Assembly (NCBI GenBank): GCA_002424295.1
Contig: DIQY01000084.1
Location: forward strand, 1-6,411
From: Ruminococcaceae bacterium UBA5450
GTDB taxonomy: Bacteria > Bacillota > Clostridia > Oscillospirales > Acutalibacteraceae
Length of the DNA: 6,411 bases
Direction of reading: 5' to 3'
In this document: positions 5,717-6,411 of the stretch, piece by piece
How positions within the stretch are numbered: position 1 is the stretch's first letter
How the letters are laid out: each line of letters starts with the position of its first letter
The notes under the pieces: generated by a model
What the model saw: only the letters and a program-made list of their open reading frames with translations
Told to the model about the DNA's origin: nothing
The model's database searches: none
Made by a program: the position numbers and the translations under genes

Positions 5717-6409
5717 TTATACAAATCCAAAAAGCCGAAATGGAAGATCTGCAATACCATTGATTCCATTATAAAATAAATTATTCAGAAAAGTGAGTGG
5801 AAGGTCTAAAAAGCCCATAAAAAGAACCATAATCAAAATAAGGGAAATCGCATTTTGATATTTGTAATAATTATATAAAGCCTGAGAAGAAAGAAATCCT
5901 CCAACAATTTTAGAGCCATCCAGCGGTGGAATCGGAAGCAAATTAAAGACGGCTAAAGAAATATTAATACCGATATAATAGCTGAAAAACTGCCACACCG
6001 GCGTTGCCAAGTTCATGTGAAAAGGCAGAACTAAAATCCGCAGAATCAAAGCACCAACAAGAGCCGCCACTAAATTAGAGAGAGGCCCTGCTAAAGCAGT
6101 CAGTACCATATCACGCTTTGGGTTTTTAAAATTTCGGGCATCTACCGGAACAGGCTTTGCCCACCCATATCCGAAAAGCAAAAGGCAAAGCGTCCCCATT
6201 GGGTCCATACTTGCAATTGGATCCAATGTTAGGCGTCCTTGATATTTTGCCGTATTGTCACCTAATTTTAAGGCGACCCATCCATGTGCACATTCATGGA
6301 GCGGAAGGACTAAAAAGATAATGAGCAACATGGCAAAAATACCAGAAATCAACGTGCTCATATTCACTCTGTTGCCGCTCATGATACTTTGAATCATGTT
6401 GAAAAGCAT
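5717..6409 (-). CDS. Site-2 protease family membrane metalloprotease (peptidase M50)
   Basis: This polytopic membrane protein (230 residues as read) belongs to the short M50 family lacking PDZ domains. The zinc motif HECAH is at residues 38-42 (His38, Glu39, His42) within the first membrane helix. It is followed by GRLTLDPIASMDPMGTL at 58-74 and GWAKPVPVDARNFKNPKRD at 82-100, both strongly conserved in this subfamily, then LAGPLSN at 106-112. The third metal ligand motif NLLPIPPLDG is at 156-165, with Asp164. Hydrophobic segments lie at about 19-38, 72-84, 103-127, 143-160 and 185-203. Substrate and role are unknown; in Clostridia this gene often precedes scpA. The ATG at 6409 is almost at the window edge, so its ribosome-binding site cannot be checked. 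The true start could lie upstream, or at Met10 or Met17. Confidence 0.9.
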   Translation of the reverse strand: MLFNMIQSIMSGNRVNMSTLISGIFAMLLIIFLVLPLHECAHGWVALKLGDNTAKYQGRLTLDPIASMDPMGTLCLLLFGYGWAKPVPVDARNFKNPKRDMVLTALAGPLSNLVAALVGALILRILVLPFHMNLATPVWQFFSYYIGINISLAVFNLLPIPPLDGSKIVGGFLSSQALYNYYKYQNAISLILIMVLFMGFLDLPLTFLNNLFYNGINGIADLPFRLFGFV

Positions 6410-6411
6410 AT

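Noticed and set aside
1..6411. CRISPR arrays, tRNA or rRNA genes, insertion sequences and riboswitch-like leaders.
   Set aside because: No regularly spaced direct repeats, no recognisable RNA motifs, no transposase frames and no terminal inverted repeats were seen.

Overview
This window is a piece of a Firmicutes genome. It most likely comes from an anaerobic member of the class Clostridia, and Oscillospirales/Ruminococcaceae-like is my best guess from the protein character. Three things point there: the scpA-scpB chromosome segregation pair beside a D,D-carboxypeptidase and rluB, a GerW/YtfJ sporulation-family protein, and a biotin-dependent carboxyltransferase module. The DNA is moderately AT-rich with purine-rich Shine-Dalgarno sites. 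Every gene I can support lies on the minus strand, so the window is best read from its right end to its left end.

Right and middle (about 6409 down to 1285) is one tightly packed collinear cluster: an M50 site-2-type membrane protease, scpA, scpB, a DUF2953 membrane protein, a YtfJ/GerW protein, a DacF/DacB-type D-Ala-D-Ala carboxypeptidase, and the 23S rRNA pseudouridine synthase rluB. Gaps are 34 bp or less. scpA and scpB overlap by 19 nt, and scpB and the DUF2953 gene overlap by 4 nt (ATGA), so co-transcription and translational coupling are likely. No internal promoter is obvious, and the operon promoter would lie beyond the right edge. The order resembles the scpA-scpB-dacB-spmA-spmB-rluB neighbourhood of Bacillus and many Clostridia, but spmA and spmB are absent between the carboxypeptidase and rluB.

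Left (about 1284 to 1) is a second transcription unit with its own good sigma-A-type promoter (TTGCCA, 17 bp, TATAAT at 1234-1262). It originally encoded a biotin-dependent module resembling the 12S, 1.3S and 5S subunits of methylmalonyl-CoA:pyruvate transcarboxylase and the related Na+-pumping decarboxylases. The first gene, the 12S/MmdA-like carboxyltransferase, is now a pseudogene. Only about the last 160 codons remain, they are broken by a one-base frameshift near 919, and most of the N-terminal part is missing. The biotin carrier protein and the start of an OadA/5S-type pyruvate/oxaloacetate carboxyltransferase behind it look intact. The broken partner gene is the most notable observation here. 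I saw no CRISPR array, tRNA, rRNA, insertion sequence or clearly novel system.
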